Shown piece after piece: positions 30,113 to 42,949 of a DNA stretch of 64,000 bases. The stretch's first letter is position 1, and the number at the start of each line of letters is the position of its first letter. The notes under the pieces were generated by a model. That model saw nothing but the letters and a program-made list of their open reading frames with translations. It was not told where the DNA came from and did not search any database. Origin of the DNA: Dermatemys mawii (taxonomy: Eukaryota > Chordata > Testudines > Dermatemydidae). A program made the position numbers and the translations under genes. The stretch is from the NCBI GenBank assembly GCA_007922305.1, contig ML677326.1:59972870-60036869 (forward strand), given 5' to 3'.

Positions 30113-31851
30113 TGATCGAGATGACGCTAATGGCGATGAGGATGAGAATGTTTAATTGAACATTGTGCTGTTTCAAGAGGGGACAATTTACCTTTGAGTC
30201 TGCATTTAGTATTCCTGAATGTTGTGCCCAAGAGGCCCAGTGAATTTCTGTTGGCCAGCAACTATCAATGCTAATTTCTGCTAGCATAAAGGAATGGATA
30301 TTAAATTCTGTGCAGTAAAGCAGCAAAAAACCCCAAAACTCTTGAATGCAGTTAACTCTTTTTAAAAAGACACTACAAAAGGAATAAACTTCCATTTCCT
30401 CAAAGATGAAAATAAATAAATCCAATTAAAAGAATCCAGTAGACTTATTTCCTGTCTACCAAACTGTGTGTTCCAAACAGAATTTTTTGCGTATGTGTTT
30501 AAATGAATAGCTCTGTTTAGAACAATGACTGTGTAGCAGTTTTTATAATGTATTAATATTTGAGAGAGCCTGTCCTGTCTGCATGGTCCTTCCACTAGAG
30601 GGGCTAGTGTCTCACCATGCTAACTAACTCTTTAAAGGAAATACTGTAAGTCCAATTCCAGGGAACTTTTTTTCTCATTTATTCTAGTTTTTATACAGGT
30701 GTCTTAATTGTAGACTGTAGGGTATCTGATACCAATTTTTAGAAACAGGCCCAGATGCCCTTTGAAGTGGTTATATTTTTAAGAATGCTTGTTTCTGGTA
30801 CCCCTCTAAACAAAATGCTAAACACTCAGTACATGGTAATGGTTTTCAGGATCATGAAGACTACCTTATGGTATGGTACGTTCATTAAATATTCCAAGGT
30901 AGCAGTATTATAAATGTTCTATAATTGGTCATAATCTGCTTTTTTTTTAAAAAAAAAAACAAACGCTACTGCTCAGTGCCTGTTAAATTATACCACTCTA
31001 GTAAGGGGCCATCAATTATGGAATATTATAGCTCTCTGTCAGGAATCTAATCACTTTACAATTAGCTTTAACAGCAGCACTGTGTGGAAGCAATAAAGCT
31101 TCCATATTTATAGCGGCAACATAACGTGAAGTTATAATCTCTATGCCATAGCATTTTGGCACATCTAAGCTTCCCTTCTGACAAGTCTAGTTCTTTGCTG
31201 GAAGGGAGGATTGTCACAATGAAGGATGACGTTTGGGATGACATTTTTAAAAGGCAGGAAAAAGATGGTAGCATTATTTTTTAAAAATATACAGTTAACT
31301 GAGATGTACTGAGTCAGTAGAAACAAGATAGAGATTTATCCACAATTCTGTCTTCAAAGGATAATGTCTATAACCAAACATTAAGTTAACACAACCATCA
31401 GAGAGAGAATTTGCCCTAGACCTACAACCTTGTCTGCAGAGCACTTCTTTCCTGCAGGCAGCCTCCCGTCTTTTTTCCCCATGCAGCAAATTTTTAGCAC
31501 TTACTTGCTGCATACCTTCTCTTCTGCAAATACTCAGGCAACCATTCACTTCACTGGGGACAAGGCAGTGCCTTTCATATCTGTTCAGACTGAGTCATTT
31601 AACTGTTTTGTTCAGTCTTATAACAAGAAGTGACTATCCTGAAGGCCATGGCACTTTTACATAATTGAAAACATATGAAGTTAATAAATCTTCCAGTACC
31701 TGCAGCCGTGTATTCCACGTTGATACGTGTGTCCTCAGTAGACTGAAGCTGGAGAATTTTGCCTAGCAGTACCTGTAGGAAGCAGTTCTCAAGCCTCATG
31801 GAGACCAGCATGATATTTTAACAGTTATGTTCAAATTTTATAACTTCTAAT
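30113..31851. other. NAF1 intron, no recognisable feature
   Basis: AT-rich intron with a T8/A10 run near 30940-30960. CTTCTAAT at 31844-31851 borders the next hAT element. Confidence 0.4.
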
Positions 31852-32408
31852 TAGGGCCCTGCCAAATTCACGGTGCATTTTGGGCAATTTCATGGTCATA
31901 GGGTTTTAAAAATTTTAAAAGTCATGATTTCAGCTATTTAAATCTGGAATTTCATAGTGTGATTGAAGGAATACTGACCCAAAAAGGAGTTGTGGGGTGG
32001 TTCCAAGGTTGTTATAGTGGGGGTTGAGGTATTGCTACCCTTAGTTCTGTGGTACTGCTGGCAGTGACATTGTCTTCAGAGCTGGACAGCTGGCGAGTAG
32101 TGGCAGCTGGCTGGAAGCCCAGCTCCAGCAGCAGTGCAGAAGTAAGGATGGCATGGTATGGTATTGCCACCTTTACTTCTGTGCTGCTGCTGGAGGGGTG
32201 CTGCCTTCAGAGCTGGGCATCTGGCAGCACAGAAGTAAGGGTGGCAATACTGCGGCCCCCATGCAAATCCCTTTTGGGTCAGGGCCCCTGTTTGGGCAAC
32301 ACTGGTCTCCCCAGTGAAATCTTTATAGTATAGGGTAAAAGCACACAAAAGAACAGATTTCACAAGGGGAGACCAGATTTAATGGTCCATGAATTTGGTA
32401 GGGCCCTA
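31852..32408. mobile_element. hAT non-autonomous element, 557 bp
   Basis: Inverted termini TAGGGCCCTGCCAAATTCA (left) and TGAATTTGGTAGGGCCCTA (right). Flanks CTTCTAAT and CTTATAAT form an 8-bp duplication (7 of 8). A related, interrupted copy is at 37375-38491. Frames inside are not coding. Confidence 0.88.
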
Positions 32409-32416
32409 CTTATAAT

Positions 32417-33772
32417 AAACCATAGTGGCAGCTGGTGGTGATACCTATACTTGGATTGAGGAGCACTTAATTATAAAAGATTTTTGTGACTCTTTTAGAG
32501 AAGCTGTTAACACATCTGCTGCCAGGTGGTCCTGTAATGCAAATTGAGATTTGGGGAAGGTTTTTAAAATTGTAAATAATGGTTTTAAATTAGTTATAAA
32601 TATCTCAATAATGCATACAGTAGCCATTCTTTGAAGTTGTTAGTTGTACAAGTGTGCTCTAGTATTTTCACTGCAGCTAAGCTTCAAAGGCTCAATATCT
32701 TTGAAGCAAGAACAAACTAACTTTGTAGAGAAGCTAACAACTTTGCTGTGTTCATTGGACTGGTATGTCTTGTTTCTTTTAACTTGTAAGGCAATTTGGA
32801 TTAGGGGAAGATGGTGGAAATTGAGTGCAATTCAAATAGTGTACCATGCAGTCATTGTGCATTTAATCTGCAATATTTGTGCATTCTGATCTAGGATTTA
32901 TCACTGTAGTTAGCCAAACTGTTTTGTTTAAAACAAACCAAAAATTACCCAAAACAAACCTGCTTCACCCACCACCCAAAAAACTAACACACTTTGAACA
33001 ATCTATGAAACATGCTAAAGACCCATAGTCCAAGACGTAACTTCAGTCTTCAGAATGATTGCATCCAAAAGTAAATCTAAACCAGCAAACCGCTTTCTCC
33101 ACAAACTTGACAGGGTCAGATTATACTTAGTGATAGCTAGTGATTTGCTGCATTTTCATATGATCCCACTGCCCTCATCTGAAAGACAAGAAACTTTCAG
33201 GGGATCCACATTATGCTTTGGGTCAGAAGGCAAATTTTGCCTACCTATGATGGCTCCTAGTATGTGAAACTGTTCTATCTTTCTCCCTTCTTCTGTTCCT
33301 TTTTTTATTTCTATCTGAATTAATTTCTTCTCGCTGTTCTCCCTACCCCATGAAGGTCTAATATAAATATTGGTCCTGTACATAACTTTCCCTTTTCTCT
33401 TCTTCCTACCTAGAATCTTCATCAATGTGTCATTCTTGCAGTATTGCAAGAGAAGTTTTATTATATAGCCTTGTAGTTATTTGTTCTTTCTTGGGTGGGT
33501 GCTTTTATAATGCATCATCTTGCTAATAAAATGCTGGTATTGCAAACAAAAATGCATTTCGATATATGTATAAAGGTAAAACTTTATTTGAAATACAGTT
33601 TAATGTATGTGTATCTTATGACAAGTGCATTGGTGTTTCTTCAACAAATTTTATTAAAGCTGTTTTGTAATTAAACATGTTCTTGATTATTTTCAGTTTC
33701 TGTTTCTTGTTAAAATAAGTTGGTGAATACATTTTTAAAGATTAATATATTTTAAATCTTCTTGTATTTTAG
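32417..33772. other. NAF1 intron, no recognisable feature
   Basis: AT-rich intron upstream of the NAF1 exon at 33773. Nothing identified. Confidence 0.4.
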
Positions 33773-33855
33773 TAATAATTGAGTCTCTGAAGGGCCTACC
33801 TCCAGTAAATGAGGAAAGCATCATTTTTAAAGCAGATCGGCATGCAGCAGGAAAG
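33773..33855 (+). CDS. NAF1: NAF1 coding exon (probably exon 4)
   Basis: Completes a Val codon and reads IIESLKGLPPVNEESIIFKA then DRHAAGK. This is the middle of the Naf1/Gar1-like RNP-binding domain. The LPPVNEE and D-R-x-A-A-G-K blocks are strongly conserved in vertebrate NAF1. The acceptor is CTTGTATTTTAG, the donor AAG|GTGTGT, a weaker donor than its neighbours. It leaves in phase 0. Confidence 0.95.
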
Positions 33856-34243
33856 GTGTGTGAAACACAAAAGCTATTGTATTACAGTGTGTTCTGTAAA
33901 ATATTTGCTATCTATCTTTGCTAGCTGTCTTTAGTTTAGAGCGTGACTATTTTTGCATATGTTTTTGAACACGTAAGCTATGTATTTTGCATTTAACAGA
34001 CTGTATATGTAATACTGGAATAATTAACTATACTTCCAATACTTTAAAGGAAAACAGTCTTGGTGTTTTTATAAAAAAAACTGAATTTTCAGTAAGACAC
34101 TTCCGAGTCTTAATGAAATGAAAATATTTCTTGAAGTCATGCATATATTAATATTTTATCTTCTCTTAATGTTACATTCAACATAACTATAAATGAAACA
34201 TCACAGTTTTTTGTTTTGTGCATTTGACAGCATTTCTTTATAG
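33856..34243. other. NAF1 intron, no recognisable feature
   Basis: AT-rich. CTTTATAG at 34236-34243 borders the next hAT element. Confidence 0.4.
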
Positions 34244-34607
34244 CAGAGTTTCTCAAACCGGGGTCCACGGACCCCTGAGAGTCCGTGAGCGTGCTTCAGG
34301 GGGTCAGCGAGTCATGTCCGGGGCCTCCAGCCCTGCAGATTAATTCCTTCCTCTGCCTCCCAGAGCCTTCTGCATGCTGCAGAACACCTGTTCAGCGGTG
34401 TGCAGGAGACTCTGGGAATGTGGGGGAGAAGCAGGGACAGGGTGTGCTTGGGGGAGAAGGCAGAAAGAGGAGGGGCAGGGGTGGAAAGAGTTGGGGTGTG
34501 GTATTGGGGGGAAGGTATGGAGTGGGGGGTGGGGTTGGGAGCTTGTGGGTCTCAAATTTTCAAATCAGAATTGGGGTATTCAGGTTACTAAAGTTTGAGA
34601 ACTGCTG
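34244..34607. mobile_element. hAT non-autonomous element, 364 bp
   Basis: Termini CAGAGTTTCTCAAAC and GTTTGAGAACTGCTG are inverted repeats of the Charlie-type CAGNGTTTCTCAAAC class. Flanks CTTTATAG and CTCTATAG (7 of 8). A GC-rich, G-run interior gives a 157-codon frame that is not taken as a gene. Confidence 0.88.
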
Positions 34608-34615
34608 CTCTATAG

Positions 34616-37374
34616 TCATTTTCACTCAAGTCCATTTCCCCCTCTTGTTTATGTGGGAATTGGACAGCAGTGGGGGAGAAGCACTTTTTTCCCCCACAAA
34701 AAGAAAGGGTTTGAAAATTACAGACATTGACTTTCTTATTGTGGGGCTGCACCAGTGAAACTCTCTTCCATTTTATTTTTAACAGACTAGATTTCAAGGT
34801 CTTTATCCTTTAAAGAATTACAGGCACAATAAGAGTTTCTGCTGCAGTTTGATTTCAGGCATGTAAAAATGATCTGAAAGTTAGTAATTGGGCATTGTGC
34901 AGGGAACTAGAAAAAGAGTAGAGTTTAGGAGTAGATCCTACTCTGTAGGAAAGGTATGGGGTGTGTTTAGATCTCTGCTGCTGCTTTTACCCTGGGCTAA
35001 TATTGTGTTATTCCGGTATAATCAGATATATTCTCTGAGAAAATTGGCTAATAAATGTCAGTTGCTTATGAAAGGTGATTTACAGGGGTTTCTCCCTGGA
35101 AAATTTCAAAGTGCTGATGTACACAACGAAGGTGGTTGTTTGGGATTTATTTTTTTTTTTAATTTTTTTAAAATGGAAAGTTAGGTTTCTTCTCGCTCCT
35201 GCTATAATACTGTATAAATGAAGACTGAATGCACATTGCCTATTTAAAAATAAAATTGTGAAACCTCTTTATCAACACTTAGTATTGATTCTAACTACTA
35301 GCAAGCCTACTGTATGATTTTAGGAATGTGAGTCTTTGTATAGTCAAGAACTATCTGTAGCTCCCTTCAGAGTAGGTATCCCAACATTGATCAACAACTT
35401 TTCAGAAGGTAAGTTCCTGGTATTGGAAAAGATAATGTGATGGAAGAGCCAATAGGGTTTTGTTTCCACCAGGCTGTTGAGTCAGCTGCCTGTGGAATAA
35501 TGGACTCTAACACATGCGGATAAGAGGAATTTTTCCGCATTTTCCTAAAGAGAAAACAGACCTATTTTGGTGCAGGAGAGGGACGGGTGGGATGTTAGCT
35601 ACCAGTTCCAGGTGCTTGATTCTAAGGGTCTGCTTTGGCTTTAGAATTTAGAACTGCTTGGCAGCTACTGTAAAATTTATACCAATTATGTAGGGGCTTT
35701 GGTGGACATCACATGATTAGCAGAGTTACAGCTTTTCAGTGGGATGGGAAAAGAGGTTGTGCCCAGAGCTGGGTGGGAAGTGGTTTTCCCATGAGATTTC
35801 AGAAACTTTTCTACACTGCAACAGGACAAAATCAAGACCTTTCGAAATGTTAATAAAAAGTGAGAGGTTTCTTCTCCCCGCTTCCCTCATCCCATGTGAG
35901 TGCCATAATCATTATAGTCAGCCCATCTGTCTGGCCCCGTGAATACAGAATTATTTATACAATGTGAGATAAATTAAGTTCTTGAATATGGGCCTCTCAA
36001 ATCACAGGTGAGTGCCCTAACCACCAAGCTAGTTGGCTTTTCTGAGGTGGGATTTTCTCTATGGTTAAAACCAGAAAATCCATCCTGGATCTGAGAAATA
36101 TTCCCAACAAAAGTTTCCTTAAACAGATATGTTTCATTTTCCGGTGGAAAAACTGTGATGTTGAAAAAGTTCCTGACCAGCTGTTGTAATAGTGCCTTCT
36201 AGCTTAGCGTGTGTGCTATGCAGTCACCTTCTCTGGCTAGCATGGAGACTATAGGGCTCTGGGACCTTCTTTCTCCTCTCCAAACCTTTGTAGAAACTAT
36301 CACCATTAAGGGCACTAGTTCATCAGAGTTCTTCTGTTTGGTAAGTCAAAGGATTTTCTGTCATGCCTGACTCCTGCATGGGTGCTTGTCATCTCAATTC
36401 CTTACAATATATTTGTTTTTAAACACATGTGGCCAGATCTTTCTCCACGAAATTTCAGTATGATCCACCTGCTTATCAAGAATTCCTTCAGACTTTAGTT
36501 TTTCCTCAGAACTCAGTGAAAACTTTGAAGCCATCTGATTGCAGAACAAATTTAAGTGGGTTTTTTAGAGTAGATTGTACTTTTTCCCTATATTTTATAC
36601 CTACTTGAAAAGAAAATTATATCCATTTTGTTTTACACAGGGAAGGAAATTATTCTTGAAAATACTTTCTTTAAAAAATTGCTACCTTCCAATTGAATAG
36701 TAACAATTTGTGGCTGTATCAGTATCAGAAGCCAGAAATGAAAAGCCCAAGAGTCTGTAAAATAAGTTTCCATTCTGCTTTTATACTTTAAGTATTAAAA
36801 TGTTTCTGCACACTGTGTACTGTTATACAGTGAAGGCTTTCTCTGGGTTTACAAGCAATAAAGCGTAAAGGAAGGATATTTTTACAGTCTGTTACTTCTC
36901 ATCAAAATAGTGGTTGCCAACAGTCTTAAAGCTGATTATCTTAATTTAACTGCAGATTTTGAAAAATCAGTTGACTCATTATGAGAAATGTTTCAGATTA
37001 TATACAAGCTGTTTGAGTTAGATCAAAAGAAAATGGATTACTTATCTAAATTATATATTTTAGAAAAGTACAGTTATAATTTCAATTAAAAAGGAATAGG
37101 AGCATGATACTTAGATTATTACAAATCATTTAGCGCTGTAAAGATTTGTTGTAACTTGCAACTATGGGCAATTACACAATACATAGTGATCCTATAGGGA
37201 CACATTTGTTGGTCCAAAGAGTTTCCAATCTAAATAAAATAAGTTGAACAAACACAGCAGTACAAGTGAGGTAGTGTGGATGTTAAAAAGGCAGGAAGGA
37301 TTGCTTGTAGAGGTGAATTTTAAGCAGAGGTAGAAAGTTGTTGGTAGACAAAGACAGGGAGACTGTTCCAGGTG
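34616..37374. other. NAF1 intron, largely featureless
   Basis: Mostly AT-rich intron. The part around 35985-36060 ('ggtgagtgccctaaccacca') resembles old SINE-like repeat wording, with similar inverted wording near 63850-63950. No gene was seen. Confidence 0.4.
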
Positions 37375-38491
37375 TAGGCCCCACTGAATTCACAGCTATG
37401 AAAAATGTGTCATGGACTGTGAAATCTGGTCTTTTGTATATTTTTACCCTATACTCTAAAAGTACCCTATACCATATGATAAAAGTATACAAAAGTACAC
37501 AGTGCTGCCATTAGAGCTGGGCAATCAACCAGCAGCCACTGCTCTACAGCTGCTCAACTCTGAAGACAGCACAGAAATAAGGGCAACAATACTGTGACCA
37601 CGTTACAGTAGCCTTGCAACCCCTTTTTGGGTCAGGGCCCCCAGTTTGAGAAATGCAGAGTCTTAAGGGCTTTGTGTTTATATTTTGCCATTTTAAAATA
37701 TGTGTTGTGACAAAGCTCCAAGTCTGTCCTTGTGGGTCCTGCGCTTCCTGGCAGATTTAGGGGCCTCAGAAACTCATCTAGGCCCCAGAGTGACCTCTCT
37801 TTCTCAGTAGAATTGGCAAGAGTCACCACCTAGTGAGTTACCTTCATCACAGGCCAGTATGGAAGATGGAAAAGGGGGGAGCCCGGGCCCGCCCTCTACT
37901 CCGGACTCCAGCCCAGGGACCCTAATAGTATCAGCTAAGATGGCTGACCTTGTAGGCACAAAACACAATACAATTCCCTGGGCTACTTCCCCACAGCAGT
38001 CCCTGCTTCTTCAAACTCCACTTCACCCTTACCTCAGGGCCTCCTTCCTTCAGTATGATATGTTGTCCAACACTCAGTCTCACCAACAGCATAACTTCCT
38101 TCCACAGCTCCTGACACCCACAGCCCACCTGACTAACTGGGAGGTTTTTATCTGGATTCAGCCAGTCCCTGATTGGCTTCAGGTGTCCCAATTAGGCTAG
38201 CTGTTTCTACTCCTTTCTAGAAGGTTCTTAATTGGCCCCAGGTGTCTTGATTGGCCTGGAATAGCCTTTGTTTGGCTATCCAGGGAACAAGGACCTGCAC
38301 ATCCTAAGGCTGATATACCTGCCTTCCAGCACTCTCCTATACCCTTCTGGTCTGACTCCGTCACATAATTCATGTTTTATTACAACACCGTGAAATTTAA
38401 GATCTGAGTACTTGAAACTGTGAAATTCAAGATTTTTAAAGTGCTATTACTGAAATTTACAAAAATGGACCATGAATTTGGTAGGGCCTTG
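37375..38491. mobile_element. hAT element, second copy of the TAGGGCCC family, interrupted
   Basis: Left end TAGGCCCCACTGAATTCAC and right end TGAATTTGGTAGGGCCTTG correspond to the termini at 31852-32408. Interior wording ('gaaatctggtcttttgtata') matches that copy in reverse. The 660-bp element at 37706-38365 sits inside it. No target duplication could be recognised. Confidence 0.75.
37706..38365. mobile_element. 660-bp TGTGAC/GTCACA element (copy B), nested
   Basis: Same length and nearly the same sequence as 4113-4772, inserted inside the hAT element 37375-38491. The insertion into a repeat confirms that this unit is itself mobile. Confidence 0.8.
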
Positions 38492-38599
38492 GGTATAGAG
38501 GATGGCGTGGCAGGGTAATTTCCTGTTGTCGCTGGGAGACCATGTAGAATTAAGTTTCATTATCTTTGGGTTCCATTGTGTTAAATGAATGGTTTACAT

Positions 38600-38956
38600 C
38601 AATGGTTTTCAACTAGGGTTCCGGGGCCTACTGGGGTGCCTCGAGCAGATTTCAGGGGTCCGCCAAGCAGGCTGGCATTAGATTTGATGGGGCCCAGAGC
38701 AGAGAGCTGAAGCCACACCACATGAGGCTGAAGCCTGGGATTCCAGGCCCCACCACCCACGGCTGAAGCCAAAGCCTGAGCAGCTTAGCTTCACAGGCCC
38801 ACCCGTGGTGTCGGGCCCTGGACAATTTCCCTGCTTGCTATGCCCTAATGCTGGCCTTGCCTTTTGTATGCAGTTGTTGTAGCACAGCTGGGCTTCGGAG
38901 TTTTTATAGCATGTTGGCAGGGGGGCGCTCAGAAAGAAAACGTATGAGAACGCCTG
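38600..38956. mobile_element. hAT non-autonomous element, 357 bp
   Basis: Left end CAATGGTTTTCAACT and right end ATGAGAACGCCTG are degenerate inverted termini of the CAGNGGTTCTCAA class. Flanks GTTTACAT and GTTTATAT form an 8-bp duplication (7 of 8). Confidence 0.8.
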
Positions 38957-38969
38957 GTTTATATATTAT

Positions 38970-39660
38970 TGTGAACCGGGATTGTGCGTAACATTTTGAG
39001 GAGGGAGATGCGAGAGCTGGAGGTTCAAAGGACTATACTGAACAATGTGCTAGAAAAAAATGGGCTTTTGGAACAAAACGTATTAAGTGGTTTTCCTGGA
39101 GAACGTCAGGAAGTGGGGAGTGAATGCAAATTCCCCACCTCTGATTATGCAAAAAATTCCATACTTTTGAATCTATGCCATGAGGACTGGGTTATTGTTT
39201 GCTGGTCACCTATTATATGAGATCAAGATTAAAGTCAAGAGCAGTATAAAGGAAAGGCAGAACTATTTGTGGTGATTGTTCTGAATCTAAGATACTAATG
39301 AACTGGTAACCCATGGGGAAACCCAATTGTGGGTTTTGAAGGGCTGATACATACAGAGATTGGAGTTGGGGTGATCTCTGGTAAGATTTTTAGCATGTTT
39401 ATTTTTTTCTTGTTTTCAGTGTATTCTTTGTAATGCTTTCACTTTAAGAATAAATATACTTTCTTAGAAAGCTGTGTTGTAACTTGCAGCTGTGGGCAGT
39501 TACACTGTTCATAACCTCTGTGAAAGCAAAGTGCAGATGCTGGCCCTTTGGGAAGTCCAGCTTGCTGGAAATATCACAGTGTAGGTAGGGAACTGTGCAG
39601 CCTGCAGGGCGTGGGGAGGGATGGAGAGACCCATTCTGGAAAGATACAGTTGTGCTTCTC
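38970..39660 (+). repeat. Interspersed repeat, family shared with 57020-57300
   Basis: The stretch around 39410-39490 ('tctttgtaatgctttcactt', then an AATAAA-containing segment and 'gaaagctgtgttgtaactt') reappears at 57045-57105 in the same orientation. The part near 39110-39190 also resembles 58210-58290. It is probably an LTR or a similar retroelement piece; the class was not determined. Confidence 0.5.
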
Positions 39661-40219
39661 TGTCCAAGAAAAGTGACAGATGAGGAGCCAGTAATGTAGA
39701 GTGGTTGCTCTTGGTAGAACATGGAGGGGAAATATAAGTACCTTGCCCTGAAATTGACAAGCAACATGACAAAAGAGAGGAGGTCAAGAGTGAGGGAGGA
39801 TAGCAAAGAGATAATAAGGCGAAAGGACAGAGAGGAGCAGAGGAAGTCAGAGCAGTAGAAGAGGATAATGAGAGATGGATGGAGGCAAGACTGTGTTGGC
39901 CAGGGTGAGGAGTTTGCATTTGGTGAGACTGCTATTGGTGTGGTGGTGACATGGTTAGATATGGAAAGAAGAAAATTATTTTTTAGCAGTAATATTTGCA
40001 GAAGACAGACACAACTCTGTCAAACAACTCATCAAAAAAAAATCTGATCACAAAATCTCAATGTGCAAAAAATTAATTTGATGTCTATTTTTTAAAATGC
40101 ACTAGTTAATGTTGCCTTGATAATAACCAATAATGTTTACATTTAAAATTTCGAAGTTGTCTTTCTCCTTGAAAGTTGTTTCTTCAGGTAAATTGTAATT
40201 CTTATTTTTCCCCTTTCAG
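39661..40219. other. NAF1 intron, purine-rich stretch
   Basis: Purine-rich around 39770-39900, then AT-rich up to the exon. Nothing identified. Confidence 0.4.
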
Positions 40220-40380
40220 ATATATGAGGTATTTGGTCCTGTTTTGCATCCCTTCTACGTGTTACTATTTAACAGCCCTGAGCATATTGAAGCAAAAGGT
40301 ATTCATATCAAAGATACCGTGTATTTTGCACCATCAGTGGAGGACTTCACCCAGTATATATTCACAGAGAAACTAAAACA
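40220..40380 (+). CDS. NAF1: NAF1 coding exon (probably exon 5)
   Basis: Reads IYEVFGPVLHPFYVLLFNSP, EHIEAKGIHIKDTVYFAPSV and EDFTQYIFTEKLK. This is the core of the RNP-binding beta-barrel. G-x-V-x-x-P-x-Y-x-x-x-F and V-Y-F-A-P correspond to strands that pack against dyskerin in Gar1/Naf1-fold proteins. The acceptor is CCCCTTTCAG and the donor CA|GTGAGT. It ends two bases into a Gln codon completed at 47981. Confidence 0.97.
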
Positions 40381-41499
40381 GTGAGTCAATAACGTATTAA
40401 AATATTTGTGGCATGTGTATTGTTATTTAGCTAAGCAAAGCACAGTATCTTAAACTGGCCAGGATAGGAACGAAGAAAGGTAAAGGTTTGGTACTACCAG
40501 TTTTGACAAAGATAATCTAATTTTCTCTGCATCTACTTCTCTTTAGAAACAACTATTATTAAAAACACCCTTCTCATCCTGTATCAGCAGATTCCCTCAG
40601 TATAGCTGGGTATGCTGAGACTTATGATTGTGACCCTGAGAATCAGAGCTCCAAATACAACTAGCTTGAGTCTCTTCTTATACACTGAGCTTCTGTGCAG
40701 CCAGCATTGATGATTGACAGCAACTGTAATGCTTCAGGTCCTGCTTCTGACTAGATAATTGTAACTCGAAAAGGAACAGTACAAAGATCAGGATCATTAG
40801 GGAAGCTATGATCTCCTTTGAAAATGTAGCTTGTGTTCAGTCCATGTTGAACAAAGGAAAGTTTCAACGTTTTATGCATAAACCTCACTTTGTTTTGTTA
40901 ACCAGTACACCGGAAGAAAGTAGATGTTCAGTTAATAATGTAATGCTTTTAATGAAGAATTATCACCCGCTAAAAAGGAAAATACACTTGTCAAAAACAT
41001 GAAGTCCAATCTAAAGAATTTAATTTTAAGGTTTATTGTTACATAATATTTCTGATACGTTAGCTTTTTGATGGACTTGCAGATCTTAAGAATAAATGCC
41101 CAAATTCAAAAATCAAAGAATTATTACCCCTTCTTGCAGAAGGTTATTTAGTATCTCTGCTCATGTGAATTGTGTTGTGGTATGCTGAGGAAGAAAACCT
41201 GGCCCAGAAGTAGGATGGCAAGTTTGTCATTGTTTCCCTGTCTGGCTTATAGCAAGGTTTGAGTTTTATGGGCAGTCAGTATGGTTGCAAAGTGTCATGT
41301 AATGATCTCTCAGAGCTATAGGTTCCCTTTCATTCTTCTCTCTGGTATTTCTGACAGACATTTGCTTTCTTACAGAAATTCTGGGGGTGGAGGGCGAGGA
41401 AGAGAGATGTTTTTGTTCCTCTGACATCAAAGACGAGTTACATTTAATCATTAAAACAACTTGGCAGTCTTCTGCTGCTTAGGAATAATCAACTGTGTG
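40381..41499. other. NAF1 intron, no recognisable feature
   Basis: AT-rich intron. Nothing identified. Confidence 0.4.
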
Positions 41500-41775
41500 C
41501 ACACAACAAAAAGCAGGTTTCCCCTCCTAAGTATTTGTGTGTTGTCATTGTTGGTTCTGAGTGCCTCACAATTATTAATAGATTTTATCCTCCAAATTCC
41601 TGCATGAGGCAGGGAGGTATTATCTATGGTTTTGGGATGGGTTTTTTTGAGAGGGAGGGATTGAGGCACATGGTACCTACAGTGACTTGCCCAAGCTCAT
41701 ATGGGTAGTTTGTTGCTGGAGCAGGAATTGAATCAAGAGCTCATGAGTCCCAGTGCAATGCCATGACCTGTGGAC
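41500..41775 (+). repeat. MIR-type SINE fragment
   Basis: Contains 'gcatgaggcagggaggtatt', 'ttgaggcacatggtacctac' and 'cagtgacttgcccaagctca' in the order of the MIR 3' half. Limits are approximate. Confidence 0.7.
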
Positions 41776-42949
41776 CATATTGTAGGCACTTGAATATCAG
41801 AGTATGAAATGTGTGCTGCTATGAGAATATTAACTCCTCTTGATTCTTACTGCATGTTGTATCTGCTTAAAAGGTGTATCTCAGCAGAAATGTACTTAGC
41901 AATAACTGCCTGTTATCTTCTTCTTCCCTCCATTGTCTTCCTTCTCTCTTGGGGAATGCCTGTTAGGTGGTGAGTCTCTTAGAAGAATTTTCTTGCTGTA
42001 AAATTTCTTGACTGAGGTGGAAGTGGGATGTGTCTGTGTTTGACTTCAAACCACTTGGAATTGTAGATTCTTGTTGCCTAGCTTCCTTCTTGGTGGAGCC
42101 ATAATACTTAATGTAGGTGATGCTACGATGAGGGAAGAACAATGCAAGTAGAATTGTTAGTAATTTTCCCCTTGTTATCCATTATGCAGCTGCTATTAGA
42201 TACTTTCGAGGTAATATACATATGCACTTCAGTTATTTCTATTTACAAGTTTTATGCAACACAGTTGTGGTCAGAAAAGCTTCTTTTGGACAGGTTGCTA
42301 CACCAGATGTTTAGTATTTTGATAGCTGATTTTTTTTCCCCCTGAAACCTATTTTCAGTTAAAACCCAGTTGCTGTCTTGAATATAATTGACATTTAGGC
42401 TTAATGATTAGCATGGGCTCATTAGTGCTGCCTTTGACAGCCTCAGGAGCCTTTGAGAAAGCTGACAGATGCTTGGATTTGTCTGAATAAGGTTCATATT
42501 AAATCTTCAGAAATTCCAGTTTATTTACTTGTTTTCAAGACAAACCTTATAGAAGCATTCACTGATAAGAGCCGTGTAGAACTCTCTACTATTGCTTTTT
42601 GGTGACCTCCTGCATTTACATATGTATTGTTTGTTTAGATTACCATAGGACCTCTCCTCTTCTGTTTTGTTCTTGGGACCAAAATGTCACCAGTCTCTTC
42701 AGCAGTACACAACAATAACTGTATTTTTCCAAATTTATTTTGTTTTTTATTCATATAGAATCTGGATGCATTCAGTTGATACACAAGGAAGTAAAATTTG
42801 GGCTCAGCTCTTCCCTTTTTCTGGACAGACCCATGGGAGGAAACCTGATAGGGATCCTTCATGTAGTTGCCACATATATTATTTCAGGCTTGGGGATAGG
42901 AGCTGGAAAAGGGTACAGAGCCTCTGCTTAAACCTATTGGGTCCCTATT
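41776..42949. other. NAF1 intron, no recognisable feature
   Basis: AT-rich intron. Nothing identified. Confidence 0.4.

Noticed and set aside
34285..34758. 157-codon open frame rich in glycine
   Set aside because: It starts inside an hAT MITE with clear ends and duplication and runs across its boundary; the glycine content comes from G runs.
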